From assembly GCF_000003815.2 (NCBI RefSeq), contig NC_049984.1, forward strand, positions 2,043,186 to 2,107,185: 64,000 nt of DNA. The letters are read 5' to 3'. Below, piece by piece: positions 21,809 through 34,725 of the stretch. A model generated the notes under the pieces. That model was given only the letters and a program-made list of their open reading frames with translations, ran no database searches and was not told where the DNA came from. This stretch comes from Branchiostoma floridae (Eukaryota; Chordata; Leptocardii; Amphioxiformes; Branchiostomatidae). Numbering within the stretch: the first letter of the stretch is position 1; each line of letters opens with the position of its first letter. The position numbers were made by a program, and so were the translations under genes.

Positions 21809-24800
21809 ATGGATGGTGCTAAGGGCTTTGGTTACGGAGGAGGGCGTGGTCGTGGACGAGGCGACTTTGGCAGGAGGCGTGCACGTGGTCATCGTGGTAG
21901 ATCGAGGAATAATACATACAACTGTGCAAGGTGAGATAACAATTTTGGAATGTACAGAATGTAGAATTTTTCACAATACGTTTGAAGGAGGAATTAATAA
22001 TGGCAGCATATCACTTTGATTGCACATACGGTAAACCACCTCACTGTTTTCGGCAAGTGTGGTGGGTTCTTTTGCGTTGCTGGAGCGGTGTGGCCCTTTT
22101 CAAACATGGGACCTCCATTTCACGTCCTAGCCTAGGGATGGCCCTAAGAAAAGCTAGGTACTCATTTTCACCCAAATGAAGCGAGGAAAGTGACTTAACT
22201 GTCGTGACATGTGAGGGGATTCGAACTCAAGGCCACTGGGTTCTGGGCCAAGCATGCTAGCCATACCTATGTCGCAAAATTGTAGTTTTGTGCCGGTCAA
22301 CTCCCCCTTGTGTGTTTCCAAACTATTTGGCCGATTTCTACTATTTCCAGCGACATGTGGAGATACCCTGGGTATCCTTAAAAAAGGGCAGCGAGAGCAA
22401 GGAGCCCCGGTAGAAATCAGATGGTAGTCAGGCTAATGTGGAGACTGTTAGCTACGACACTGTAGCGACAAGTTAATTGACGTAAGTGTGTATGTGAGTT
22501 ACAGGGATGAACCTGCACCGTCAAACTCCAACAGACGGGAGGAGTGGGTAATACGGCCTATGGAGCACCACAGGCTGAAGGGACTGTGCGAGAAGGACCC
22601 TCAAGAGGTGAGGAAAACGTTATCTCTCTTATACGTATAGAATACAACACGGTGTATTCCGTATCACCCAAGGTACCAGCCCGACCGCGGGTAGGATGTT
22701 TCGATGCGAAATGCGCCAGAAGTTGAGAAAATTTGGTGTTCTCGAACAAACATTGTTACAACAGCAATTTTCCAACGTCCGATTCAGGTATTCGAGTTTT
22801 CGACCGCGCCGCACGGGCGTGCGCAAAGTATGTTCGAAATATTCGATGGAAGCCTGTGTGTTAAAACTTCGAAGCCTATGTGGTACGGCCTTTTATCACA
22901 CGGTCTGGAACACCTGTATCGAACGTTATCGCGGCCCAGGTATGACATAAATAGGTTTATAGCTAGCGCCTTTTTGGCGACGCGTCAGTGGTGGAGCCTG
23001 TTTTAGAAATTTGGCTCGTACATGTCCTAAAACTTCCACATGTGTTAGAGGCTGTACTCCATAGGGAATTTTGTCATATTTTGTTGTAGACATGCCATTG
23101 TTATGACTTTTGGGGTAACAGCTAATACATACACGTCTTTCTATCTCGTCTATACCAGGTTCTCCTAACATTAGTAGCGGGCACTAGCGGATGTAAGGAA
23201 CTGTTGGAGGAGACCACCATCTCAGATGACCGGGTGGCGTTACTACTCCGTGTTCTCGCACGAGCGTGCGACTGTTCTTCATCTCCTGGTAAGTAACATA
23301 GCTTCATCGCATATTCATCTGCCGATCGCTAACTCAGTTTCTGATGGCATCTTCTTCTATGTTATAAATACATACAGAACTCAACGTAGACACATCGAGG
23401 TCCGTAAAACCGGTATAACACGTGCTACGTGTGCCCAAGGACAAATTGAACTGTGTGTAACAGTGGGGCGAAAGCACCGCCAACGTTAACCGACAGCTTT
23501 GAGCCTTTTGGCGTCATCGATTGCGTGTTGGGTTTGTGATCTGGCGGTTTAAATCCTGCAAGTCAGGACATTTTTTCTTTCTGTTTTTACTCCTTTCTTA
23601 CATGTGAAAGTAAGGGTAATGCCAGGTTTAGATTTTTGATCGATGCTTGGATGCGTTATTCACTCCATTAGCTATCATACAATTACAATCAGAAAAGTCA
23701 GAAAGAAAACAGTTCCCAGCAATTCAAGTACGTTTTCATGATATCTCATAGCAAACACCGTGAAGCTGATGGTGATGGTGTGTAACTCCGAATTCCTGGC
23801 GCGGACTCTAAAGACGTACTTCGCCAAACTTCCGGCAGTCAACGTCAACCGTCAGGAGTTTAGGGAACCGATGAAACATGCGCTGAGGCTGTTCCGTGAG
23901 CTCCTCGACAGGAATCCTAGTTCTGTCACGCAGGTGAGACATTCAGTACCTTTTGTGATTTCTTTTTGTTATCAAACATTTCCATGCTTTGAAATAGAAA
24001 AGAAAAATAGAGGATAGATAACTGATGTCAAGCAATCTTGTTATTGGTAACGTTTGGTGTACATGATTTCGCTTATGATGTACTTGTTAAATCAGGATAG
24101 AGGTTCAGATAATGCCACAAGAGTGTTTGCAGCATAACCATAGGGGCAATGCTAAACATTTGCAGGTTTATGTACCATTGGCTGTTTTGGGGACCACCGT
24201 GAAACTTCTCGCGGATCAGGGGCCTGATGTCGAAGACGACATTGTGGCAGCTTTCAACGAGGTAGAGTCGCGCAAAGACGCCATCTTGGAAAACATGCGC
24301 CAAGGTAACGTTTCAAATGACCAAGCCACCCCCGAGGAGATGCCTCCGGATGACTTTAGACGGCTGACTATCATCCCAACTTACGAAGACATCCACACCG
24401 ACAAGGAGCCGTTTCTCCGCCCCAATATCGTCCGCGGCCGCTACCCAGACGTGGACACGTATCTGGACGTCCAGTTCAGGTTGTTACGAGAGGATTTCAT
24501 CAGGCCACTACGAGAAGGTATCGCCGAGTTCCTGGACATGCGCCGGCGTGGATTGGACCAGGCCAGGCTGCAAGACATTCGTGTCTACCATGACGTTCAC
24601 GTTGTCTACCCCACCTACTCCACAAATGGCATCGTCTACCGGATACAGTTCGACAGCAGCAGGCTCAAAGGGGTGAAATGGGGGGCTTCTAAGCAACTGA
24701 TCTATGGATCTCTCGTCTGCCTGTCCAAAGACGAGTTTATGACCATGCACTTTGCCATGGTCGTAAACCGTGACCCGAAAGAGCTTGAACAGGGTTGGGT

Positions 24801-27800
24801 GGATGTTCGATTCGAAGATGAGACTTTGGATGTATTAGCCATCCGCCCCACCGACACCTTCATCATGGTGGAGACGTCCGCCTACTTCGAAGCCTACCGA
24901 CACGTTCTGAAAGGTCTCCAAGAAGTTCGGAAGTACTCGATGCCGTTCATCAAGTACATCGTGGACTGCGACTGTGCCAACGGCGTAGACCCGCCGGCTT
25001 ATCTTCGGGGTCGGGGTAGGTTCGGGGATGTCACGTATGACCTGTCCGTTGTTGTTGAAAAGTTTCACAGCAGACGATATCTGCAGGTAAGGGAAGTTCC
25101 AGTCCTACAGGATGACCTCTGGCCGTCAGCTGAAGATCTGGGGTTTGACGAGTCGCAGTATCGTGCCTTCAAGCTGGGGCTGACTAAAGAATTCGCCGTC
25201 ATCCAAGGTCCGCCAGGAACCGGGAAGACCCACATTGGGCTCAAGATTATCCAGGTTCTACTGAGAAACAGTTCTGCATGGGGAGGACCTCCACCTACAG
25301 GCGGTTTCTCATTGATGAGAGGATGGACCAGGCCCATCCTTGTGGTTTGTTACACAAATCATGCCCTTGACCAGTTTCTCGAAGGTATAGCAGAGTCTTA
25401 CCCTGAGGGTATCGTAAGAGTGGGAGGGCGAAGCAAGAGTGAGAAACTGGAACGCTTCAAGCTGAAGAATATCAGACAAAGAGTACGCGACGAAAAATCG
25501 GTTCCAGAGTACATTTATCATGGGGCTTCCGATGAAAGACGAGACAAGAAACGCCTTCAGGGACAGATGGATGGGTATCTAGATCAGTTGAAGGCAACAC
25601 AAAAAGGACTCCTACACGAAAACACCCTTATTGACTCGGACTTAATGGACCAACGCCTCAGGACAAGCTTGATGCAAGGATGGTCTGAGGCAAATAAGGA
25701 CGAGTGGAGGACTGATGGAAAGAAAGGAGGATCTGCCATAGAAGACTGGCTCGGTCTTGGAGGTCACGTCCTGCCTGACCAAGCAGATGACGAAGAAGAA
25801 GACGACAAGATAGACTTCATGGAAGATCCAGAAGAAAAGAGGCGGATTCTCGACGATGATGAAGTGCTGGACGGTCGTGGGGAAAAAGGGAAGCAAACGA
25901 GGAAAACTGTGAGCACAGACTTAGATCCGGACCTTGAGAATATGCACAACGAAGAGCAACAGGCAGAGGATAGGGGAGGATGGCAGGTTCAAGTCAATAA
26001 GAAGAAGAGAAGAAAAACGATAACGTACCAGCTCAGCAAGACAGAGATGATGACCCACGGAGAAGCTCGACAAGTCCAAAACGTCTGGAAGCTGCAACCA
26101 AGGGACCGATGGCGCCTTTATCGGTACTGGGTTGCCAACTACTGTGAATTACGCAAAAGATCTATTTCAGGTTATGCAAATGAATACGAGTATGTTGCTC
26201 GACTTCTCAAAGAGTTTAGAGACGAGGAAGATCGCAGAATCATGGAGAAGGCAACTGTCATTGGAATGACCACCACTGGTGCGGCCAAGTACCGCTCAAT
26301 CCTGCAAGCCATTCAACCTGCTATCATCATTGTAGAGGAGGCAGCAGAGGTTCTGGAGGCCCACATCGTCACAACGCTCTCCCAGCAGTGCCAACATCTC
26401 ATCCTCATCGGGGATCACCAACAGCTCCGTCCCAACCCAACCGTCTACCAACTGGCCAAGAAATACAACATGGACATCTCCCTGTTTGAGCGCATGGTGA
26501 ACAATGACATGCAGTGTGTGCGGCTGAAGTTGCAACATCGCATGCGGCCAGAGTTCGCCCGGCTCCTGACGCCGCACATCTACGAGTCGCTGGACAACGA
26601 CGAATCGGTGCTCAACTACGAGCATATCAAAGGAGTCTCTTCCAACTTGTTCTTTGTAGAGCACAGTCATCTGGAAGTGCAAGACAATGAAATGAGGAGC
26701 CACTCCAACATGCACGAGGCGCAATTCCTCGCCAGCTTCTGCCGCTACCTGCTTCAGCAAGGGTACAGCCCGTCCCAGATCACCATCCTCACCACGTACT
26801 CGGGACAACACTTCAACATCGAGAAGGTCATGAAGTCGAATAATTGCGAGGGTGTGCGCGTCTGCACCGTGGACAACTTCCAAGGAGAAGAGAACGACAT
26901 CATCCTGCTGTCTCTGGTGAGGAGCAATGATGAGGGCAACGTGGGCTTCCTGAAGGTGAGAACAGTTAGGCTTCTGTCTCCTCTTTCTATTTCTTGATAA
27001 ACTAGGCTTAAGCCTGTTTATGTGCAAGCTTTTATTTGATATGGTGTTTGGCCAATTTCAGGCATCCGATAATTATTTTGCAGTAGTCGATGGTTCATTT
27101 CCACGATTAACCTGCAAAGTCCTGCCTCCAATGTTCTTCACGTTGACTGTAATCATTGGCATAGATAGGATAAAATGAGGCGGTATCAGTACTAGGGATT
27201 CTATGGATCATTTAAGACATTGGAAGAAAAAGGAATAAGTATATTTTGTATTACATTTTTATTGTTTATCGTTGATAACATCACTTAAGGTAATTCGGTT
27301 GGCTAAATTGGCATTTTGACCTTCCATTGTTCTCTCATTAATGAATTAAGAAAGAATTAAGCCGTAACGAATATTGATAGATGGGCATGAAAAATTCTAA
27401 ATCTGATTTGCTGGGGGCCAAATTGATGACGTCATCAGGTTTTACTGCCCCCAATATTATTTTTTCTATGACAAAATACAGCACCTTGGTACATACCACA
27501 GCAATGAAACTATATTATTAACTATTAATTTTTTTTTAATTAGGTGAAAACAAACATTTTCTAATTACTACAGATCATTAGTAGATATCAATTTGCGCAA
27601 AAGTGCGTTTGTAGCTTTTATCATTATGCAACGAAAAACGAAGTTTCATTACAGTGGTATGTACCAAAGTGTTGTATTTTGTCATAGAAAAAAATAATAT
27701 TAGGGGCAATAGAAATGATGACGTCATCAATTTGGCCCCCAAAATCAGATTTAGAATTCTTTCATGCCCATCTATCAATATTCGTTACGGCTCCATTCTT

Positions 27801-30800
27801 TCTTAATTCATTAGTAAGAAAACAGTGGAAGGTCAAAATGCCAATTTAGCCAATCGAAATACCTTAATTGCACGAATAGGTGGAGAATCGTGTTTGTGTT
27901 GCTCTCTCACGGGCGAAGAAAGGCTTCTACGCCATAGGCAACCTGACAATGCTGGCAAAGACGAGCACACTATGGACCAAGGTACCTTGTGCTATACTGT
28001 TTTACATTGCATCAATGACAATTGATCTATATCATAAAGACCCCTGGTATATATATATGTCTATGCTGTACTGTACTGTACTGTACTGTACTATACTGCA
28101 ACCTAAGGTAATTCTTTAATGGTTACTGTTCAGATTATCCAGGAACTCCGAGAGCAAGGCAGTGTGGGTACTAACCTAAAGTTGAGCTGCCAAAATCACC
28201 CGGACAGCGAGATTCTCGCCACAACCGACGACGACTTTAAGAAGGCACCGGAGGGTGGGTGTATGCGGCCATGTGGCATTAGGTAAGTAAAAAGAAGTGC
28301 ATGAACATAGGCCACATAGGAACGGATTCAAGCTTGCTGTACATTGTTAGGTGAGACCAGACTGAGCAGGATCCAAAATGTGGATACCATCAGCTGTAAA
28401 ATGGATTCAGTCAACATGTTGCTCTGATACAGTGACAATCATACTTCAGACGCATTTGATATATTGTCATCAATGTATTTTGTTGCGCAGCAGGTGTTGT
28501 AGTATCATCCTTACCTTTTTCTGGCATTCCCAGGCTACAGTGTGGACACGTGTGTGAAAGGCGCTGCCACCCAACTGACCCGGAACATGAGGAGTACAAG
28601 TGCCAAAAGCCTTGTGTCAAAGTCCTTTGTGACCTCGGACACAAATGCCCAAAGCTCTGCTACGAGTACTGTGGTAACTGTGAAGTACTGGTCGAAAAGA
28701 CCATTCCGAGATGCCAACACAAGCAGATGATACCGTGCTTTGTGCAACCCAGCTTATTCCAGTGCGAAGAGCCGTGTGTCAAAGTCCTTTGTTATCTCGG
28801 GCACAAATGCCCAAAGCTCTGCTACGAGGATTGTGGTAAATGTAAAGAACCAGTCGTAAAGACCTTCCCCAAATGCCAACACAAGCAGATGATGCCGTGC
28901 TATCAGCGACTCAGTGAATTCCGGTGCAAAGAACCTTGTGCCAAAGTTGTTTGTGACCTCGGGCATAAATGTCCACTGCTCTGCTTCGAGTACTGTCGTG
29001 GTAGTAAATGTGAAGTGCTCGTCGAAAAGACTATTCCCAGATGTCAACACAAGCAGATGGTGCCTTGCTATGAGAAGGCCAGCTCATTCCAGTGTCAGAT
29101 GCCGTGTGAGAGAAAACTTTCTTGTGGACACATTTGCAAGAAAAAGTGCGGCCAGACTTGCACCTGCACGGAGATCTTAACATACCATCTGAGTTGTGGC
29201 CATGCCGTTCAGGTTGTGTGCAGAGCCACAGATGACAACCTGGTCTGCAGAGCCCAGTGCTGTCAGCTGCTACAGTGCGGTCACCTTTGTGCCGGCACAT
29301 GCGATAGTTGCGACGAAGGGAGGACGCACGAGCCCTGCAGAAAACCATGTAATCGCGTGCTCGTCTGCTCACACCAGTGCTCGGGACAATGCGCAGAGAA
29401 ATGTCCCCCGTGTCAAAAGCGTTGCGAGAACCGCTGCATCCACGGACGCTGCCCAAACCTATGCGGGGAGCCGTGCGTACCCTGCCAGAAGCCTTGTGAG
29501 TGGAGATGCAGACATCACAGATGTTCCAAGCCCTGTGGTGAACCTTGCGATCGTCCTCGATGCGATCAGCCCTGCCCAAAGAAGCGTCCCTGTAGAGTGT
29601 GTCGGAAATACCATCAGTGCATCGGCATGTGTGGGGAGCCATGCCCAGACAAGTGCTACGTGTGTGATCGTGAAGAGTTGGAAGAGATCGTCTTCGGAAC
29701 AGAAGAAGAAGAAGACTCCTTCGACCTAAAGAGCCTCTTCGGAACCGAGGATGAACCCGACGCCCAGTTCGTGCGGCTGGAGGACTGCGGTCACGTGCTG
29801 GAGGTTAGCGGCATGGACCAGTGGATGGACCAGGGGACGGACGAAAACATTAAAACCTGCCCGAAATGCAATACGCCGATACGGCACAACCTGCGCTACG
29901 GGAACATCATCAACAAGACGCGTGCACCGGCAATGATTGACGAGAGGGTGGAGAAGAAAGGGTCCAGCGAAGTCGATCAAAAGGCACGGACAATTCTAGC
30001 GGTCACTACCGAGAGGCTCGTGAGAGAGTTTGAAGTCGACGCAGATCTGGACTCGTATTTCCCTGAGACATCGGCGCATATCTCTCAGCAAATAGCAAAA
30101 TGCCGTCCGCTCTCAATGGAGCAGGTGACAATGTACGAAAACAAGTTTCTCTTCCTGAAGAGACTTGCCAAAATTGAGAAAGGGACTCGCCGAGAACTTT
30201 CTGATCTTGGAAACAGGAGCCATGTTAGAGAAATGGACGCGAAGATAGCAACTATGGAAAAGTGGCTGTTTCGCCGAACGGGCCATGTGAATGAATTGGT
30301 AAGGCCAGAATATATACTGCATTTTGCTAGCTATACCATGAGTTGAACATGTTGTTTAGTCAACGACGTTGTTGGTAGATATGTTTAGTCAACTAGCGCT
30401 CATTACAAGATGGTGGTAGCGCGGCCTTCCACGAGCGCTGGCGATTATGGGGGGGCAGTAATTCGGGGGTTCAACATATGGGCATCACCTTCGCGGCACC
30501 ACAAGAACCTGGCCAAAAAATACGTGCCAGCGCTCGTGGAAGGCCGAAAAGGAGGATATTAACTAACAAGGTGGTTTCTGTCCACAGGAGTGGAAGAAGG
30601 TTGGACGAAAGATGACCCGGCTGAACTTCCTCCTGAAGCTCCGCGTGCTGCAGGGGCAGATCCGGAAGAAGGGAATCAGCTTGGACGATGTGGCCATGAA
30701 GAGCTTCGTCAGTGCGGAGCAAACTCTGACCTCCGATGACGCTTTCGATGAGAACGCAGAGGAACTGGTCAAACAGGCCATAGAGAAGGTCAAGCAGCTG

Positions 30801-31322
30801 ACACCAGGGTTGACGGGGGCTGTGCTAGGCATCTCCGGTGAGGAGCGAGTTCATGTGGTCCAGGCTATGGGACTGACACAGGGGCACTGGGTCATGTGTT
30901 CCAACGGCCATGTGTTATCAGTCGGGGACTATGGAGGAGATACTGTGGTAAGCATTGTACGATATATCTATAACAGATGTCTTGACGCTCGAAATCACGA
31001 AAAGGTTTGCTGTAACGTTGGACCACAATGCAATAGATGCGGTGTAGTATCGAGACGCATTCTTTTTTTTTGTATATTTTGTGTGAATACAACATGTTAT
31101 ATATTAATAGAAAATTCTTTAATCAGTGGCACTTTTGAAAGGCGCAAACACATTCCTTCACATTTTCGATGTCTTTACGGTACACCCGTTGTTAACGTTC
31201 ACGCAGTGAATAGTCTCGCGAGAGTACAATACTAGGTCCGAAACATGCGTAGACTTGAAAATGAACCCACCCGTTTCAACTGTTCTCAACAGGAAATAGC
31301 ATGCCCGGAGTGCCGGTGCTAG
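21809..31322 (+). CDS. ZNFX1: ZNFX1-like helicase, paralogue B (extra zinc fingers, broken RZ finger)
   Basis: Exons 21809-21930, 22505-22607, 23159-23288, 23752-23933, 24166-26955, 27880-27981, 28134-28282, 28534-30298, 30588-30947 and 31293-31322 (stop as read), about 1910 residues, all phases compatible. RGG-like start (FGYGGGRGRGRGDFG), an alpha-helical N-terminal region over three exons, then the SF1 helicase: GPPGTGKT (about 526), VEEAAEVLEAH (about 901), GDHQQLRP, QHRMRPE, FQGEENDIILLSL, ALSRAKKGFY. The zinc-finger exon carries a threefold 54-residue unit absent from A and C. The next exon holds the first half of an RZ-type zinc finger (GHWVMCSNGHVLSVGDYGG); the last exon supplies CPEC and then hits a stop. 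One base fewer after CPEC would reopen about 63 codons that resemble the vertebrate ZNFX1 C-terminus. The start matches A and C; an out-of-frame ATG precedes it at 21796. Confidence 0.85.
22186..22280 (-). mobile_element. tRNA-derived SINE remnant in gene B intron
   Basis: On the minus strand GGCTAGCATGCTTGGCC, then GAGTTCGAATCCCC, which fits a tRNA-like internal promoter (B box GTTCGAATCC). The tRNA fold is not complete, so it is read as a SINE head and not a working tRNA. Confidence 0.5.
27285..27867. mobile_element. 583-bp foldback element in gene B intron
   Basis: Long inverted repeat. Left end TTAAGGTAATTCGGTTGGCT; right end reads AGCCAATCGAAATACCTTAA. Inner arm matches include CAAATTGATGACGTCATC / GATGACGTCATCAATTTG and GACAAAATACA / TGTATTTTGTC. 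The arms meet near 27560-27600. It ends 12 bases before the AG that opens the 27880 exon, so the branch point and pyrimidine tract of that intron must lie in the transposon. No transposase is encoded. Confidence 0.85.
28064..28095. repeat. CTGTA microsatellite
   Basis: About five copies of the pentanucleotide ACTGT in an intron of gene B. Confidence 0.85.
28613..29098 (+). repeat. Threefold 162-bp zinc-finger duplication in gene B
   Basis: TGTGTCAAAGTCCTTTGT starts at 28613 and 28775 and its variant at 28937, a strict 162-bp period (54 codons). Each unit encodes the Cys/His pattern PCxKVxCxLGHKCPxLC, then CxHKQMxPC. Genes A and C have one unit in the same place, so the expansion is specific to B among these three. 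Confidence 0.9.
30422..30546. mobile_element. Short MITE with perfect 21-bp inverted ends
   Basis: Begins CGGCCTTCCACGAGCGCTGG and ends with the exact complement of the same 21 bases. It lies in the last long intron of gene B and stops about 40 bp before the acceptor of the 30588 exon. No coding capacity. Confidence 0.88.
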
Positions 31323-31506
31323 AACCATCGGAGGTATATCATCGGAGGCTTCAGGCGGAGACAACTTCCGTTTGGTTCCGGAGATGGACGGGGCGAGGCA
31401 CGCTGACCAGTCCGATCAGCCCAACTTGGAGGGGTTTGACTATGGAGGCATCAAAACCCAAATCGCAGAGTCTACAAAAATGCATAATTTGTTTGGTGCC
31501 TTCTGA
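31315..31506 (+). pseudogene. Out-of-frame remainder of the gene B C-terminus
   Basis: Read one base off from the upstream exon, this stretch is open to TGA at 31504-31506. It starts GARTIGG, which continues the RZ pattern CPEC-G-xx-IGG, and later has LVPEMDGARHA, like the vertebrate ZNFX1 C-terminal region. Either the assembly has one extra base near 31312-31316 or gene B truly ends early. Confidence 0.7.
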
Positions 31507-31649
31507 AAGAAGTCTACGTTGATGAAAATTCATCTATAGTAAGCAGTAATTCCACAGACGTGACAATGGCTGCTGTGTAAGACATACATGTATGATATCA
31601 CAGTTAGACCTAATTAGTCACATATTTGCCTTTCAAGAGAGTGGATCTG

Positions 31650-31655
31650 AATAAA
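31650..31655 (+). terminator. Poly(A) signal of gene B
   Basis: AATAAA about 145 bp after the downstream TGA and 330 bp after the early stop. It fits a 3' UTR for either reading. Confidence 0.6.
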
Positions 31656-32744
31656 GTCAAAGTCAAAGAGTAGTTATGTTTCTTTGTAATTGTGATAGCC
31701 TTTTAACCAAAAAACAATTAGATATCCTAAATTAGTCCATGTGATAGCCTTGTCTGTTATGAATGTGCGGTCCAGCAACTGTGTAGTTTCGAGATTAACT
31801 AACTCCAACGATGTTAACTTAAAGAGCAAGTGCTTGGAATTCTAGTCCTTAATATGGTTTTGATTTTTCAAAAGCAGTGTGTTGGTGTCTTGTGAATCTG
31901 CATGTACAACCATACTCTAACATTAACGGGGACAATAGCTTCAAATAGGACAGTACCTTTCTCATGGTGCTAGACTTAATACAAATGGACGGATAGTAAA
32001 CTTGTCTTAGCAACATCTGAATTTTATTTCATTTTCATCTTATTTACCTCTCCATAACAGCCGCAGTAAGATACTTGTCCTGAATAATCTTTCAATCTTT
32101 TTAGATCTTCAGAAAATCACCATTGCAGTTGTAGAAATTGAGAGGGGCGAGTAAGAAAAAGCCCTAGAGCCGTTGGTGTGGTCAGTTTGGCAGCGCTTAA
32201 ACCCCACTGTTACACAGTCACAAGAATCTATTTATATTTGGACATCGAGCAAAGCTAAGGTAGAGGTAGTAAGGCCATGTTGATTTGATTATATGGATAA
32301 CATCCACGCGAGCGTCAATTTTCGACCGTTTTTAAAAATAAAACAAAAAATTTCAACCATACTGTAAATGGTAAAAAGTATCTTCAAGATAAGCAAATAT
32401 ATACCGTGTATATAACACAGATATCGGAAACGTATACTAATGTCATAGAATATTCCAAGGTCAACGAAGATGTGAAATCACAAAAATGAAGAATCTATTG
32501 TCCGGTATACTATATTCTGTGTGTTCAGTTCTTTGTTTAACATTAGATTTCATTATGAAGGCAACGTTTTTTATTCGCACGATAGCACCAGTTTTGGGGT
32601 TCCCACCGGATGTCATCCATATAATCAAATCAACATGGCCTAAGGTACATAGATTTCGAAGCAAATCTTCTCCTATCCAATCAAAACTGCTGGAGTAAAC
32701 AAAATCTTTGAAAAAAAAAGAGAAATATTGCTTCCGTTGTAATT

Positions 32745-33045
32745 CAGGTCAGGAACAGTAATTTCGTCCAGGACGAAAATGAAAAGAAGAGATCAAAAGC
32801 CCCGCGACAAAATGCTGAATTTTATTAGTTAATTTCACCCACTCTGGAGAAACACATTCTCTTGTACAAATGACTGCATTTCCAGACACATTGACATGTC
32901 CGTGTTGCAGAGGTTTATCGCCTGATGCAGGCATGATTTTTTCATTCTTTCAGTTCTGCATTTGGGCACTGTCATGTGGGTTTTTGTTGCGCAGGGACCG
33001 CTTGGCCCGGGCATCTCTGTGACACGGGTACTGTCATGCTTTAAG
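32745..33045 (+). repeat. Diverged direct repeat, copy 1
   Basis: Shares GACAAAATGCTGAAT, CAATTTCAC-like and ACACATTCTC stretches, and GGCCCGGGCATC-like sequence, with 34485-34725 in the same order. The second copy lies 230-470 bp before the LRR-Ig start codon, so this may be the upstream region of a lost or decayed related gene. Confidence 0.55.
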
Positions 33046-33951
33046 GTTTGAATAAGGAGATCACAAGTCTTAAGTGTGTCTAAAGCGTGTCTTAAGATGT
33101 TATGAGATGAGGTACACTACAAGCAAGTCAAATCAACTTCAAACAAAAACAAGTGACCGTAAGTAACATAGTCTGTGACGTCGGTCTGGTATATGTTGCT
33201 TGTTTTGTCTTCTTTGGTGTGTGACGTTGTGCTTATATCCTATAATGATCCTTTTCACGGTGTTAACTATATCGTTTTATTCAAAGTTGCTTGATATGTC
33301 TGTGTCATGTCAATCTTAATGTTAAAGACCTAAACAGGTATGGATTGTGAGATAACATGTGGTCAAAGTCGAAAGTTATGGTGACGATAAGTAACCGAAT
33401 GGTCTAATACACAGGCACATTCACACACAGACACACCTACAAGTGCTACAAGACCGACAGACAGACTGACAAACGCACCAAGTACTAACATGTTTCTGTT
33501 ATGGACGTAATAAGAATGAAGCACGGAACAGGACCTTGATGTAATTTGATAATTTATGATATGGCTTACACGCTTCATCGTGTAGTGCGTTCAACCAGCT
33601 TTGTCTATTTAGGCTAGTCTTGGCAAACTTGGATTTCTGAAATTATTACAACCATAACAAGAGGCTGAAGGTACAAGTATATATGAAGACAGCATTATCA
33701 TAATAAAAGTACCAACCATGTTCCTTTAAAACGTAAATGGCCATTGGCCCGCAGCTACATAAAATTACCATAGATAGGTGATACTGTCATATTCAAAGTA
33801 GATCGAAGTTGTCAAACATATCATGACCAGCTGGTCGCAGCTGTTGACAACATGAACAGCTGGTCACAGCTGGTCACAGATGTTGACATATTTCGAGCAA
33901 GGTGAACAACTATCAACTTGTGTGTATGGCAAAATCATAATCCAACATATT

Positions 33952-34160
33952 TCGAGAAAGTTGAACAACTATCAAAGCGGCCCTGGACCAAAACACCGTA
34001 AGACGAACAAATTGTAGGGGTGATATTTTTATACATCCATAATAAAACCAGCAGGCGCGAAAAAAAACAACGTGCATCATCGTCAACCTCAGTGCAGAGG
34101 ACTTGCCAAACAACGTACGTATGCGACAACGGGAACATGCAGTTACAGGTGCGAACGCGA
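33952..34160 (+). repeat. Diverged direct repeat, copy 1 of a second pair
   Basis: CATCCATAATAAAACCA, GTGCATCATCG and CAACCTCAGT recur in the same order at 34215-34420. Both copies leave parallel minus-strand open frames of 60-70 codons, but these have no recognisable domain and differ by many changes. Treated as non-coding. Confidence 0.6.
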
Positions 34161-34214
34161 ATAACTTTGACGATCAGATAAAACCACGTATCTGCTTGAC
34201 AATATCAATTACCG

Positions 34215-34420
34215 CATGACCCATATACAGGGGATCTGGACCAATACACTGGAAGACGAACATTTTGTAGGGGTGTTCTTTTTATCACATCCATAATAAA
34301 ACCACCTGCCGCCAAAAAAAAAACACGTGCATCATCGACAACCTCAGTACAGAGGACCTGCCAAACCACATAGGATTCAGACAGCGGGAACATACAGAAA
34401 CAGATGCGAACGCGCGTAAA
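34215..34420 (+). repeat. Diverged direct repeat, copy 2 of the second pair
   Basis: Partner of 33952-34160; start-to-start spacing about 260 bp. Confidence 0.6.
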
Positions 34421-34484
34421 CGTGACAAAACTAAAAGTCTGTCGCCAGAGGTTACCCTCTGGTCACAGACTAATATTGTCTCGG

Positions 34485-34725
34485 TTGTAATTTAGGTCAG
34501 GGATGGTGACGTGATTCTGTTGTAAATAATGCAAATCCAGATCAAGCAAAGGGACTTCGACGGTCTGACGACAAAATGCTGAATATTCTAAGCCAATTTC
34601 ACTCAGACTGGATAAACACATTCTCCTGTACAGGTGACCGCATTCTCACAGGCCTGCCAGAGTTGGTGCATACGTCTGGCCCGAGCGGACATCACTGTGG
34701 TACAGGTACTGTGGTATAGTCTGTA
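34485..34725 (+). repeat. Diverged direct repeat, copy 2
   Basis: Partner of 32745-33045, about 1.7 kb apart, immediately upstream of the LRR-Ig gene. Confidence 0.55.

Noticed and set aside
33913-34393. Parallel minus-strand frames starting MFPLSHTYVVW and MFPLSESYVVW
   Set aside because: They reflect a direct repeat. Changes between copies do not favour third positions by eye and no family is recognised.
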